Shown here piece by piece: positions 24,101-39,100 of a stretch of 64,000 nucleotides of DNA. Within the stretch, counting starts at the first letter, position 1. The number at the start of each line of letters is the position of its first letter. A program made the translations under genes and the position numbers. The DNA comes from Onthophagus taurus. Lineage: Eukaryota > Arthropoda > Insecta > Coleoptera > Scarabaeidae. The notes under the pieces were generated by a model. The model was not told the origin of the DNA. It made no database searches and saw only the letters and a list, made by a program, of their open reading frames with translations. The stretch covers positions 6,393,501-6,457,500 of the forward strand of contig NC_091966.1 of assembly GCF_036711975.1 (NCBI RefSeq), read 5' to 3'.

Positions 24101-27100
24101 GTAACTTTAGAACGGTTGATGATATTACTTTTAACAAAGAGTACCTTTTTTATATGAAATAATACAAAGAATTAAAAATTGTATTCAAAATTATAATTTA
24201 CTTGGTGTTGTAGATGTTACAGGTTGCAGAATGATGATATCCTCTATAATTGTGTTTATTATCAAAAAATCATTCATATTATAGGAACGATTAGCTTTAC
24301 AACTTTTAGCTAAGAGTAGTAGCTGACGTAAAATACTTCAAATAATTCAAAAGTATACTCGAAATTATAATTTAGGTGGTGGAGTAAATGTCACAGGACG
24401 CAGAATGAAGTTATCTTGAGATTTAAAGTTGCCAGATGTGTTAGGGCAAAAATGTCGGTAACTTTAGAACGGTTTATGATATAACTTTTAACAAAGAGTA
24501 CCTTTTTTATGTGAAATACTTTAAAGAATTCAAAATTGTATTCAAAATTATAATTTGCTTGCTGTAGTAGACGTTACAAGTTGAAAAATGATGATATCCT
24601 CTATAATTGTGTTTATTATCAAAAAATCATTCATATCATAGGAACGATTAGCTTTACAACTTTTAGCTAAGAGTAGTAGCTGACGTAAAATACTTCGAGT
24701 AATTCAAAAATACAATCGAAATTATAGTGTAGACAGTGGAGTAAATATCACAGGACGCAGAATGAAGTTATCTTGAGATTTAAAGTTGCCAGTATGTGTA
24801 ACGGCAAAAATGTCGGTAACTTTTGAACGGTTGATGATATAACTTTTAACAAAGAGTACCTTTTTTATGTGAAATACTTTACAGAATTCAAAATTGTATT
24901 CAAAATTATAATATACTTGGTGTAGTAGATGTTACAGGTTGCAGAATGATGATATCCTCTATAATGGTGTTTATTATTAAAAAATCATTCATATCATAGG
25001 AACGGTTAGCTTTACAACTTTTAACTAAGAGTAGTAGCTGACGTAAAATACTTCGAGTAATTCAAAAATACTCTCGAAATTGTAATGTAAATAGTGGAGT
25101 AAATGCCACAGGACGCAGAATGAGGTTATCTTCAAATTTAAAGTTACCAGTATGTGTTAGGGCAAAATTGTCGGTAACTTTAGAACGGTTGATGATATAA
25201 CTTTTAACAAAGAGTACTCTTTTTGTGTGAAATACTACAAAGAATTCAAAATTGTATTCAAAACTATAATTTACTGGGTCTAGTAGATGTTACAAGCTGC
25301 AGAATGATGACATGCCCAATTTCTGCGCTTTTCACCAAAAAATCTTTCAAATCTAGGGAACGGTTGTTGCTTCAAATGTAGCTTCTACAATTGAATTCAA
25401 AATTATAACTTGTTTAACGTAAAACAATGATTTTCAACAGTTTTAGAAAGAATTAGGTCTAATAGCAAGTAAATAACCAAGCTAAATGTAATTTATAGAT
25501 AAAAATTGATCTGAAGTCACACTTTTCATAAGATTTCTCAAAGTTTCCATCGATTGATTAGTTAGGAGTGATCCTAATTTCCAAAAGAAAAATCTTCTTA
25601 TTACACCAACTTATTTTTATAGTTACAGATCAGTAATTGTTATTCTCACTTAATGCTTTTGTCCAGAAATATACTTCTTTTTCGGGTTGACTTTATTCAA
25701 AACTTTATTTAGGGTTGTTGAAGGATAAATCTCAGAAAACGGAATTTGTATCTATTTTTTATAATATATCCAAGATCATCTCTTCATCATGTTTTTTACT
25801 TCCAAATCCTTCCCCATTCACTCCATCATCCATTCACTGTCCTGTTAGTTACCATATATCATCCCATGAAATTCTCACTACTCTTCTATAGAGTCTCATT
25901 TCGAAAGCTTCGAGGCTTTTTTGTGTTGTCTCGGTCAATGTCCACGATTCTACTCCATAGAACAGCAATGAAAAACTTTTACTGAGGAATCTGACTTTGA
26001 TATCGATGCCAACGTTATGACTTTTGACCAGTTTATTCATCTGGTTGAAGGCGACTCTTGCTTCCTCTATTCTACACCTTAATTCCTGTGAATGGTCCTA
26101 ATCGCTATTAATCACTGTCCCCAGGTAGGCGAGCTCAATCATACTTTCCAAACTGTCTCCGTACAAATTATCATGTCTTGGACTTACTAATATTGATCTC
26201 TAAGCCGTCTATGGCTTCCTCCAGCCAAAATCTCAGCCTAACCTGTGTGCATTGCGCATCGATATCTTTCCATAAAGCCAAAAAGTCTTCCCTATTCGTC
26301 TACCTGTATTTTCAGATATTTTGGAAATATTACCCCATAAAAATATATTGTATAGATTTATTAACACATAAATCTGCTTTAATTACTTTGAAACTTTTAA
26401 CTGCTATTAAATCGATTTCGTCGATCGTAATTACAACTTAACCGTGATAATAACCGACGACATTACCCACGGTTTCGCTCATTAACAACGATTATAATTA
26501 TTCAAATCGCATCCGATATTAAAACATTTAATTGCACGCGAACAGTTAAAGCCGGTAAATATACGGGCGGTGTTAACATCTAGGTCAATTGCTGAACTTG
26601 TCTACCACTCTTACATGACTTGTCAGTAACATAGGTAAGTGAGAAAATACCGTACCTATGGTTCCAATAAACCTCTAGCCTCAAGACTATTTAACTGTTA
26701 AAAAAAACAACAGTTAAATAATTTTAAGTGTTTTCTTACGTTAACATTAGCTTTATAACTGAGGATAAAAAGTAAAAATTAAATGCTCATTATAGGTGAT
26801 TAGATAATGATCAGCATTTAATTTTCTGCTTTGTTGCGAAAACGAGAATTTAGCGATAAGCTTTGAGAGAATGGATGAAAAAAAATCTTTTTTTATTAAT
26901 ATGGAGATTATGTTCGGTTATTACCATAATCAAACCGAAGCGAAAACCGGCGATTACATATGTTAAATATGATAATTAGCGGCTGAATCTTTTGACCCCG
27001 TCTAGTACAAGAATAAATCAGTGGTGCTTTAGTGAACATCGACATGTAATCGGTATGTTCCACAACGGTATTCTAAGTCAGTTAATAGTTACATAACGTT

Positions 27101-30100
27101 ACGATGACACAAACCTTCTAACGTAATAGGTGTCGTTTGTCAATGTTAAATGGGTCGATAAAACAATTAGAACATTCTTACTTTAAAGTCTAGACAGAAA
27201 ATAAAGAAGACAAATTTATTTTTTATCATTCAACATTTTTATTCATTGGCACAGCTGGTATACAGCGTTGTGCCTCTTTCAACTTATTTTGTAGTTTTTA
27301 ACTGTATATAAGGCATTAGCAGCTGTTGCATACAGTTCTCTTAGCATTGTATATTTCTTCGTTTTATATAATATTACATCTTCTTTGTGTTTATTTTTAG
27401 ATAATAAATTACACATGATTCTGTTCATGACTTTGCTCTTATTAGTTAGAAATAGGTTTATAATTTTTCAATAACACTACTATAAAAAACGATATCGTAA
27501 AAATCCCGTTGGATTTAAAGATCGTAACCCTTGTTTTACAGCCTCCGCAGCTGTAAAGTAAGTTGGTTACTTTCCAACACAAAATTTACGGCACCTACTT
27601 CCGCAGACGATTATCTGTGGCTCAGCTATGCTATCTATCTTTTCGGCCCATATTCGCGACCTAGTGAGACGCACATTCACTTTTATCAATAAATCTATAT
27701 GTTCAATTACATTTAAAACGTATCTGAACGAATGTAGAGTTTACAGTAGGAGTTAAAAGGTCAGGTATAATGATGAGATATGAATGTGTAAATAATAGCT
27801 AGATATGGTAAATGAAGTGGATAGATATTAATCTTGGTAGCTTTAGCGACGGCTCTCGGTGCCTCCTTTCCACTGTTGCCTGTCGTCTAACTTGATTTAC
27901 GATGGGCACCGACCCAGCGGTTTCGCGGAAACATTGCCAGAGGAGATCTGGCTCACTAGGCCAGAAGACATTTTTTTTTATTTTCTGAACATGGAAATGT
28001 CTTCTAAGATTGCGGTCGAACCGCGAAATGGAGCGATTCGATAGTAAAAGATTTCGAAAAAAATTTAAATTGCGATCATTTCAATAGAATAAGAAACAGA
28101 AATCCAAAGAAATTTAATCAGCATGAATTGATGCGTATTGATATCTACTTAAATCGAAATGGCATTGAATTAATTTTCACTGAGAAAGTAGAAAGTTTTA
28201 TTTTAGATTTTCTTAATAGAATTTAACAACACTTTATTTTGTAGCTTTTGCTGCCCCATAAAAGCAGTCAATTACGATTTTTACTGAAATGCCTAGTTAA
28301 AATGAAGTAGGCACTTAAACTATTTTGTAACAAAAGTTGTTTGATTAAAATGTAGCCAATATTCAAGTATTGAAACATCTCTAACAGTAACACAGAACCC
28401 ATACGATAGAGAGTCTGGCCATAAATATTGCAATACATATACAACATGCCTTCACTGCGTTTCCGGAGACTTTCATGCGTTGCTTATTTTAACACTTCAA
28501 TCTTTCCATACCGCTATTCGACTCAAACCAAAGCCTAGTAAAATAAAGTTAATAAGTCCAAAAAAACTACTCTTCCCCGGTGGTATGAATCGGCGACTCT
28601 TCCCATCAACTTCGATAAGTTACAAGATGTCAGCAATACTCTGAAATTTTTATTTTGGGTTAAAATTGGATCGCTATGGTAAAAGAATATAAACACTTGA
28701 CGGCTTTCGTCATACCAAACTCAAGCCATAATGTTAATGAGTTACGAAAGTTTCTGAGTCTGTGGGCTTTTCTCTACTACACTACCATTCACTACTATTG
28801 ACAGACTTGCTTTATGACAAGAAATCATTCAAATGGATGTCAGAAAGAAAAGTACCAACAACCTACAAAACCAGAGTCAAGGTCATTACAGTAACTCTGT
28901 ATCAGGAAAAGGAAAATTGCAGGAAAATTATTGGAGTCAAGAGTGCTAAACCCAAGAAAATTATTATTTTGAGCAAGAAGCATTTTCGAACCTAACTGCA
29001 AAATCAAACCATGCCTCATAATCAAAGAACCGATAGATGTAGTCTGTTATGATTAAAAATTCCTTGCAACCAAAAGTCCAAACTAACTCGGTGGTTCTTT
29101 TAATGCAAGTATTTAAATTGACTATCCAATATGTGTTCGAAAAGAAGAAAAATTCCCGATGTTTTGAAATTATGCGATAACGTGAAGGAAACATCAGTTT
29201 TTCTGCTTTTGAGTAAGGGTGTTCGTAAACCGAGAAGACAGTTCGTTGACACCCCAGCACAAGACTAAGCAAGAATAGAAAAGAAAGATAAAAATACACC
29301 AATCATAGAACACAATCATAAGATTTCTTTAAGAACATTCACCCCACATTACAATGGTTAGACGATGATGCAGCATACAACATAGCTTACAGCATACGGA
29401 TGAGCCCAACTTCAAGGCGCGTGATGCTGCAAATATTTGTAAATAATTTTTCTTATATTAATAAAAGAGAAATAAATATTTGAAAATGTTTTCACCACTT
29501 TTAGACTTCAATTTCTTCTTCAACCTCTTAACCAGAAATCTTTTTGCAAAATCTTCTCCATGAAATGAATAAGCACAACTCCAATTAAAATACCTTCATT
29601 AACTGTATCACAAATGCAGTTGCTCCATCAACGTATTATTCGTTGTCTCAGCTTTTCCATTGAGTTGTCCAAATAATGTTGTGGTTTGTTGTGCTTTTCT
29701 GCAGATTTCACTCACAATTCTTTCACATTCTGTACAGTTTTTAGATTAAGATTCAATCTCGTTTATGTTAACATTGTATCTTTATTAACTTCATTCATAA
29801 GTATTAAATGTATATAATCCAGTATAATTCGTTTGCCCTGACATTATCATCCTTTCAACTTTAACTATTTTTGCGTAAGCATCTTTAAATATTACCTTAT
29901 TACTATTTTTTGTTACTTTCGATACAGATTATTTCTTTTAAATTGCTAACTGGAATGCTACTATTTTGCAACTATTTTGAATATATTTCAAATGCAAAAA
30001 AGTAGTCCTTACAAACTTTTTCTATATTGCTTACTCTACTTATTTCAAACGTTAATGGTTTTAGTCTCGCTACGCAAATAATCCGTTCATTTTAAAGACT

Positions 30101-33100
30101 TTTCACGCACTGTTGATCGGTAAAATTTTTCTATCTTGAATATTTCTATTAAGTTTCAATGAGTTTCTAGGTAATAAAGTACAACTAATGTATATTTTAT
30201 ACAAGAAAACGATTCTTACATAGAAAAAAAATTAAATTAAACAAAGAATTTTAATTTTCCTTTTTGTAAACCTAATTAGATTTCTTAACAAATTTGTTTT
30301 TTTAATTCTCTTTTGATTCTTATTATAGATCAGTGTAGTCCACTAATTTTTGATCAAGATCGACTTTTTATATAAATGTCTTGACAAGATCGACCGAAGG
30401 GTTTAAAGTAAGCTTCCTTTTTTTTGCTCTGAGGCCCAGATATAGATATTTCAGATTCATGATTTTTTTGGCAATCGACGTTATGGTCACCACTGATTTA
30501 GAGCTTATAAATAAAAAATGGTAATAAATGAGTTCAATCTTTTTATGGATCTAGTCTTTATGGTCCATTACTAAGGTTTTATGTATAAAAAATATTTCCC
30601 CATCGCTTTTAGTTTTTGAGTTATCATTGAGTTAATTTTCGAAAATCAACAATTTTGATGTTTAATCGATTTAGAGCTTATAAATAAAAAATGGTAATAA
30701 TTGGTTTCAATCTTGTTATGGATTTAGTCTTTATGGCCCATTACTAAGGTTTTATGTATAAAAAGTATTTACCCATCGCTGTTAGTTTTTGAGTTATAAT
30801 TGAGTTAATTTTCGAAAATCAACAATTTTGATGTTTAATCGATTTAGAGCTTATAAATAAAAAATGGTAATAATTGGGGTCAATCTTGTTATGGATTTAG
30901 TCTTTATGGTCCATTATTAAGGTTTTATGTATAAAAAGTATTTCCCCATCGCATTTAGTTTTTGAGTTATAATTGAGTAAATTTTCGAAAATCAACAATT
31001 TTGATGTTTAATCGATTTAGAGCTTATAAATAAAAAATGGTAATAATTGGTTTCAATCTTGTTATGGATTTAGTCTTTATGGCCCATTACTAAGGTTTTA
31101 TGTATAAAAAGTATTTCTCCATCGTTTTTAGTTTTTGAGTTATAATTGAGTTAATTTTCGAAAATCAACAATTTTGATGTTTAATCGATTTAGAACTTAT
31201 AAATAAAAAATGGTAATAATTAGGTTCAATCTTGTTACGGATTTAGTCTTTATGGCCCATTACTAAGGTTTTATGTATAAAAAGTATTTCCCCGACGCAT
31301 TTAGTTTTTGAGTCATAATCGAGTTAATCTTCGAAAATCAACAATTTTGATGTTTAATCGATTTAGAGCTTATAAATAAAAAATGGTAATAATTGGGTTC
31401 AATCTTGTTATGGATTTAGTCTTTATGGTCCATTACTAAGGTTTTATGTATTAAAAGTATTTCCCCATCGCCTTTAGTTGTTGAGTTATAATTGAGTTAA
31501 TTTTCGAAAATCAACAATTTTGATGTTTAACCGATTTAGAGCTTATAAATAAAAAATGGTAATAATTGGGTTCCATCTCTTTATGGATCTAATCTTTATG
31601 GTCCATTACTAAGGTTTTATGTATAAAAAGTATTTCCCCGTCGCTTTTAGTTTTTGAGTTATGATTGAGTTAATTTTCGAAAATCAACAATTTTGATGTT
31701 TAATCGATTTAGAGCTTATAAATAAAAAATAGTAATAATTCGGTTCAATCTTGTTATGGATTTAGTCTTTATGGCCCATTACTAAGGTATTATGTATAAA
31801 AAGTATTTCCCCATCGCTTTTAGTTTTTGAGTTATGATTGAGTAAATTTTCAAAAATCAACAATGTGGATGTTTTATCGATTTAGAGCTTATAAATAAAA
31901 AATGGTACTAATTGGGTTCAATCTTGTTATGGATTTAGTCTTTATGGCCCATTACTAAGATTTTATGTATAAAAAGTATTTCCCCGACGCTTTTAGTTTT
32001 TGAGTCATAATTGAGTTAATCTTCGAAAATCAACAATTTTGATGTTTAATCGATTTAGAGCTTATAAATAAAATATGGTAATAATTGGGTTCAATCTTGT
32101 TATGGATTTAGTTTTTATGGTCCATTACTAAGGTTTTATGTATAAAAAGTATTTCCCCATAGCTTTTAGTTTTTCAGTTATAATTGAGTTAATTTTCGAA
32201 AACAATTTAGATGTTTAATCGATTTAGAGCTTATAAATAAAAAATCTTAATAATTGGTTTCAATCTTGTTATGGATTTAGTCTTTATGGCCCGTTACTAA
32301 GATTTTATGTATAAAAAGTATTTCCCCATCGCATTTAGTTTTTGAGTTATAATTGAGTTAATTTTCGAAAATCAACAATTTTGATGTTTAATCGATTTAG
32401 AGCTTATAAATAAAAAATGGTAATAGTTGGGTTCAATCTTGTTATGGATTTAGTCTTTATGGCCCATTACTAAGGTTTTATGTATAAAAAGTATTTCCCC
32501 ATCGCTTTTAGTTTTTGAGTTAATTTTCATCAATCAATATTTTGATGTTTAATCGATTTAGTGCTTATAAATCAAAAACGGTAATAATTGGGTTCAATCT
32601 TGTTATGGATTTAGTCTTTATGGCCCATTACTAAGGTTTTATGTATAAAAAGTATTTCCCCATCGCTTTTAGTTTTTGAGTTATGATTGAGTTAATTTTC
32701 GAAAATCAACAATTTTGACATTTAATCGATTTAGAGCAGTAGTGTCCACTAATTTTTGATCAAAATCGACTTTTTATATAAATGTCTTGCCAATATCGAC
32801 CGAAGGGTTTAAAGTAACCTTCCTTTTTTTTTGCTCTGAGACCCAGATATTAGATATTTCAGATTCATGATTTTCTTGGCGATCGACGTTATGGACACCA
32901 CTGTTATAGATAGACCATACATGTTGTTAATTATCTTAAAAACGATATCTATTATTGCGATCACGTTTGAACGACGGATTTTACAAGTAACACTTTATCT
33001 TAACACCAAATGGTACTGGTATTAAGAAACTTATCGCTGACGGTCATTCGTTTTTAAAACCGAACTCTTTAAACGTTTCCCAGGAGACAGTTAAAAGGAA

Positions 33101-36100
33101 GACTGTTATCCGAGATGTTTTTTTTTTCGAAGTAGCGGTTCGAACACACCGTATACTCTTCAATCGCGAAGTTAAAAGTGAACTCGTTCGTTTTTCTTTC
33201 AACAAAAAGGCGTGATGACATCTGCTTCGAGTGGTTGTTGATTCTGGTGGGTTCTTCTCGTGATGTTTTTACCGTGAAACGACCGCCAAACGATTATTAT
33301 ATAACAAATTGCGACAACACACCGTCACTAAAGAATACAGTTATATTATATTGAGTTATATTGAGTTTTAAACGGCTTTATGATTGCGTGTTACAAAGTT
33401 TGATTTAGGTTTATCGCCATAATAAATTTTACAAATTAATCTATTAGGAATGTGGGTTTTAAACAACTATGATAATTTTATGGTGACCCAATAAATAGTA
33501 GAATAAATAATGTGCGAAGTAAATAAAGTAAATCACGGTCATGTTCTGATGAAGACTAACTGCAGTGAGTAAAACCATTCGATGCTAATGACGACACCAA
33601 GTGGAAATCTGCTTCAACATACCTAACTGTCCCATTATCCCGTTTCGAGTCAAATAAGGCATTTTCTTCTTCTTCCACTTCTTCGGTTTCAAAACGAGTT
33701 ATTAATTTATCGAACGGTGAATAAGTTAGCGGATCTTCTTATAACCTTACAGACGCCAGACGGGATTGATTAATGTACAAAAAAAATCCGGTCAACAGCT
33801 TTAATCAATTGGCATGACTCAATGATTCAAACAAAAACTTTGAAAAGTAAACTTATCCTAAAATTTAATCATAACACTTTAAGTAAGAAGTTAATTTAAT
33901 AAAATTACTTAAATTTTCTTGCAATTTCTTAACGGAATTGAATACTAAATTACTTGAAAGCCGAAGATTTCCGCGCATTATTGTACGCAAAAATCTTTGG
34001 AACGTTATCCAGAAGTCATTAGATGTAATGAGCTATTGGAGTTTCAATAATAGCATTTCTGCTAAATCACGATAAATGCTTTCGCTAACTCTCGTGATTT
34101 CATTTCAAAGGAATTTGAATGAAATGGAAAATTTGCATTGATAAAATTATTTTTTATTCAATTTAATTTAATTTCAATTTTTTGTTTCAGGTTTTAAATG
34201 CCCAAGATTATGAAGGTGAGATTCAATCAATTAAAATACAATACATATAACCTCAACATAACGATCCCCGCTAGTGTTAGTTCTAGTTTTAATTGTTATT
34301 CAGAGTTAGATTGTGGTATATTTTTCATTGAAAAACTGAAAATAGAAATAGCCCAGGTCCTGATTTAATTACGAATGAAATGTTAAAGCCGGTGGATAAG
34401 CACTTTATGATCGACTATTCACACTTTTTAATAAAATCAAAAAACAGGCAGGTCTTTTAGTAGTAGCAGAAACAGTATATGGGAAGTATCACTTAATAGA
34501 GAAGGAGATAGTAAAAAAAGAAAAAGAATGGAAGGAACTGATGAGGATACAGATGAGTTGGAGGAGATAGACAATACGCCTACAGTTGCTCGTCTACATA
34601 CGATCTTGGCAAAAGATCACAACACTGATCTAGGCCACCTATGCAAACAAGACGGTAAATACACTGAGGATGCTAAGGAATCGTTGGAGCTCTTACTGAA
34701 TACACACTTCCCTTCCTCAAAAGTCTGCCCCCACGCAGATGCCGTCCCTGAAGTAGTGGACATAACGAGTCCATCAGGTAGGGTTCGCAGCATAGCTGGG
34801 AACATTTTTACACCCAACAGAGTAAGGTGGGCTATTTCTAATTTCAAGCCCCTAAAATCGCTTGAAGGAGATGGAATTCTGCCTATTTTTCTGCAAAAAG
34901 GCTTAAAAGACCTCCTCCCAGTAATAATATCCCTATATATAGCTAGCTACAGCCTTAGCTATATACCCACACTATGGAGGAATGTAAAGGTGGTCTTCAT
35001 ACCTAATAGATCAATACCTTAGGAATGGAGTGTTTGTCACTAATTCACTCCACCCTAGCCAACATGCTTACCAGAAAGCAAAATCAATAATTACTGCTCT
35101 CCATGCTTTGACTAGCACTTTAGGGGAGGCAATTGCAACCAAAGAGATAGCCCTATGTGCTTTCATAGACATAGAGGGTGCTTTTGATAACACCTCCTAT
35201 AAATCCATAGAGAAGGCTCTAAACGTAAAAGACATACATCCGTCGACAATCAAATGGTGTATATCCATGTTAAAAGCAACGGGGAGTGCTATCACCTCTA
35301 TTATGGTGCCTGGTAGTTGATGACTTGATGAACACCCTAACAAAAAATGGATTCAAGATTCAGGGGTATGCTGATGACCTGGTAATCACAATCCGAGGTA
35401 AATATGATACAATCATAACTCAACTAATACAGAAAGCCCTACTACTCACCAGTACTTGGTGTAGAAGCAATGGGCTCAGCATCAATCCAAATAAATTCAA
35501 AATAGTCTCTTTCACTCGGAGAAGGAAGCTACAAATAAAAGCACCCTGCATTGAAAGCAGAACTATTAACCTCAAAACAGAAGTTAACTACCTAGTGGTA
35601 TACTAGACAGTAAACTAAACTTTAACTCATACTTAGATAAGGTGAGGAGAAAGGCCACCATGGCAAACCAGATCTGCCGCAAACTCCTAGGAAGGAACTG
35701 GGGTCTCAAACCACGAATCATTGGGCCTACGTAGTAATAATCAGACCCATGGTCGCCTACGCCTCATTGGTTTGGTTGCCAAAAACAAAACATAAGACAG
35801 CACAACAACTGGCACAAATCCAGCGGTTAGCATGTCTTATTATAACGAGTGCAATGAGATCTTGTCCATCTGCTTTGGAAGCCTTGCTCGGTCTCACACC
35901 ACTCCATTTATATATACAAAAGGAGGCAGCTTCAAGTGCCTTATCACTGAAAACAGTTTCTACACTCAAATTGATGCAGGGTAACCTCAGAGGATACCTC
36001 GAAATCCGCAAGGACCCATGTCTAAATCACCTGATTGAAATTAAAACGGACCTTATACCGACAGAATACAACTTCAACCAGCCGTATAAGGTCATATTTA

Positions 36101-39100
36101 GAAGCAGGGATGATTGGACAAAGGGTGGGCCTCAATTAAAAAGAGAAGCCCTTGTCTGGTACACAGATGCTTCAAAGACAGTTGAATCTGGAGTAGGCAT
36201 GGGAATTAGTGGATCAAATAACCGCATGAAATTACTCCTTAGCTCGGACAGAACCATTTTTCAAGCAGAAATAAACTTCTGCATCGCTTAGAACCTACAA
36301 ATGGGACAGAAAGGTGCATCCATAAACATTTTCATAGACAGTCGGGCCGCCTTAAAGGCAATTCAGGCCTACACGTGTGACTCCGCACTGATCAGAGATT
36401 GTACCAGCAACCTGAGAGAACTCGCTAGGGGCAATGATGTTACCCTATGGTGGGTTCCCGATCACAGCAACATTGAGGGCAATGAGAAGGCGGACAAGCT
36501 GGCCAAAGAAGCAGCGAACACGCCCTTCATTGGACCCCAACCTGGCTGTAAACTACAAAAAAAACACCTAAAACAAATAATCATACATGGTGTGGATCCT
36601 TGTTACCAATATATATATATGAAATAATTAGAAGTATATCTTTTGCTTTTATTGGTATTTTTATTGTAAACTGTGCCTGACGCGTTTCGACGATCTACGC
36701 CATCTTCGAAGACTATCGTCTTGTTTTGTTAGGTTATGTAGTACATTTATAATATATTATTTCCTTCTTAGGTGCTAAGGTCAAAATGCTTCTTGCAAAG
36801 ATTATTTTTAGTTTTTAATAACAAATGGGCTGGATTATTTATTTCTTGTATTATTTTTCTTCTTCTCGAGAGCGAACAAAATGCAGAAATGGCGTGTCTG
36901 ACCATTTGTTATTAAAAACTAAAAATAATCTTTGCAAGAAGTATTTCGGCAAAACAAAACCAAAGATGTTTTATGCCTCAGCAAAGGGGATCTAAGGACG
37001 CTCTCAGGTTACCTAAAATGCACCCCTAAAATACCACCTCTTCCATATTGGACAAGCTGAAGATAAAACTTGTCGACTTTGCAACGACGAATCAGAAACA
37101 GCTGAACATATACTGTGCAATTGCGTCGCCAGAAGCCGAGTAAGACACAACATTTTCGGTAAAACTCTCTTGACACCTACCGACATAAAGGTTCAAGACC
37201 TCAGAGCAATACTAAGGTTCATCAAAGACCTACATTTATCCTAAACTTTTAGAGGGCTAAAGTTGCAATAGATCTTAAAGGTCGCGGTAACGAGAGGGGC
37301 TGCTTCCCTCAGCCCGGCAGCAATAATAATAATAAAGTTAATACAGAAAATATTAATTCTGATTAAGGGCAGACCGTCAGCAAGTGATGAGTGAGGAAAG
37401 AAAAGAAGACGAAAGTAATACATACAAAAGGCATGAAGATAGGAACAAAACAGCAAGAAGTTAGGCATATTATGCAAAAAAAAAATTGGTAGTATCACCA
37501 AAACTGAATGCAGTATAAATTCGATGCGCCCATACGCAGAAAATATACTTGGTTTAACAGTAGAGTTGGATAGGGAAGCAGCCAAGAGATTATTAAAAGA
37601 GAAGAGAATTAGGGTGGGTTTTGCAATATGCCAAATGGAAGATTTACCCCCCACTACATTTAGCAAAGAATTGTACGGGAGAAGACAGATCAAGTAAGTG
37701 CTACAATTGTGGAAAAGAAGTACACAAGAACAAGAACTCCTCTAACCCTACGAAATGTCTAGACTGTGTTTCGGAAGAACACAGAGCAGGAAGCAATAGA
37801 TGCTATAAACTTAGAGAATTATTGAAATATCACAAACTGTTGAAAGATCTAATCCAAGAAGTTGATATGGAAGCTGAAATTAAAGAGCCCTAAAATGTTA
37901 GACCTTATTCACATCGAGCAATACGTTCAAAAGTTATTGCGGTTTGAAACTGGTCATTATTGTTTTTCCTCTAAACAGAGGATGAGGGTGATAGAGATGG
38001 AAAAGTCTTGAGATCCATGTTGAATGTGACACTGCAAGATAGGCAGACCAACACATCTATCAGAGAAAGATGTAACATATAGGATATAGTAAAATGGACA
38101 AAAGTAAGAAAGAAAGGGTAGAACGAGCATGTGGAAAGAATGGATGCGAAGAGATTGGCAGAATATGCATGTATGAACGACTGAAAGGAAAAAATACACA
38201 ATGACGACAGCCCAAGAGATGGGTACAGAGCTTATTCTCCTCGTCTGCTGAGTAAAGTCCAAACATGAGGCTTAACAAACAGGGATAGATCCCTAGTCAA
38301 AAGTAGAAGAAGAAGAAGAAGACTGAACGCAACGGTGTGAATAGCTTGAATTTATGTGCAATAAAATTATTCATACAACGCACTTTTGGTTATATCGAAC
38401 ATTCCCTTCCCCATATTAATCCGTTATATCGAGGTTGTACTGTATTTTTTACAACTTTATTTATTTTTATTATTTTTAGTAAGTGATATTCAATGTACTT
38501 TTGCTGAAAGTGCTGGAGAAGAAGCGAGAGATTCAATTGTGGCAATATTAAAAAAACCGGAACATTTTAAAGGTAACCCTCTATTCGCGGATGATAGAGA
38601 CGTTGATCCTGAAAGAAATAGTGTATGCCAAATTAAGCAAGATTTAAAAGATCCAAACGGATTAAAGTATTTATTAAGAATTACCGATTTTACCCGATGT
38701 GGAGTTTTAAAACGAAATGTACGTTCAAAAATGATTTAATAATCCAAATATAATCCAAAATAATTTTTTAGGGGTACGTTCATGTAAGAGTTTGGTTTCC
38801 GCAATTTCCCGGTGTTGTTATGCAATCTGATCAAGAATTAATCATTATGTGCAAACCTCCTGAAAAAACGATTATTGAAAATAAAGCTGCGGGATTCGCT
38901 GGGAGCTTTCCAGCCGGTGCTAGAGTATCGGGGGTTGTTGAAGAATCCCCCGGAAGATTAGAATACGAAGTAGCTCTTTATAAAGAAGCACCAGCACGAA
39001 TTAGTAACGTTAATAACGAATTACCTGTTGATCAAGCAGTCCCTATTGGAACCAAATTGCAATTAAGAGCTAGAATTAATCCAGATTCAGCATGGAAATA

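Noticed and set aside
36676..36712. Second hammerhead-like motif (- strand CGAAGATGGCG ... CGAAACGCGTC)
   Set aside because: The invariant CTGATGA core is not intact, so only the terminal resemblance to Penelope-like elements is noted.
37241..37693. 150-codon - strand open frame
   Set aside because: It is opposite the Gag-like remnant and LINE tail, which have recognisable motifs on the + strand.
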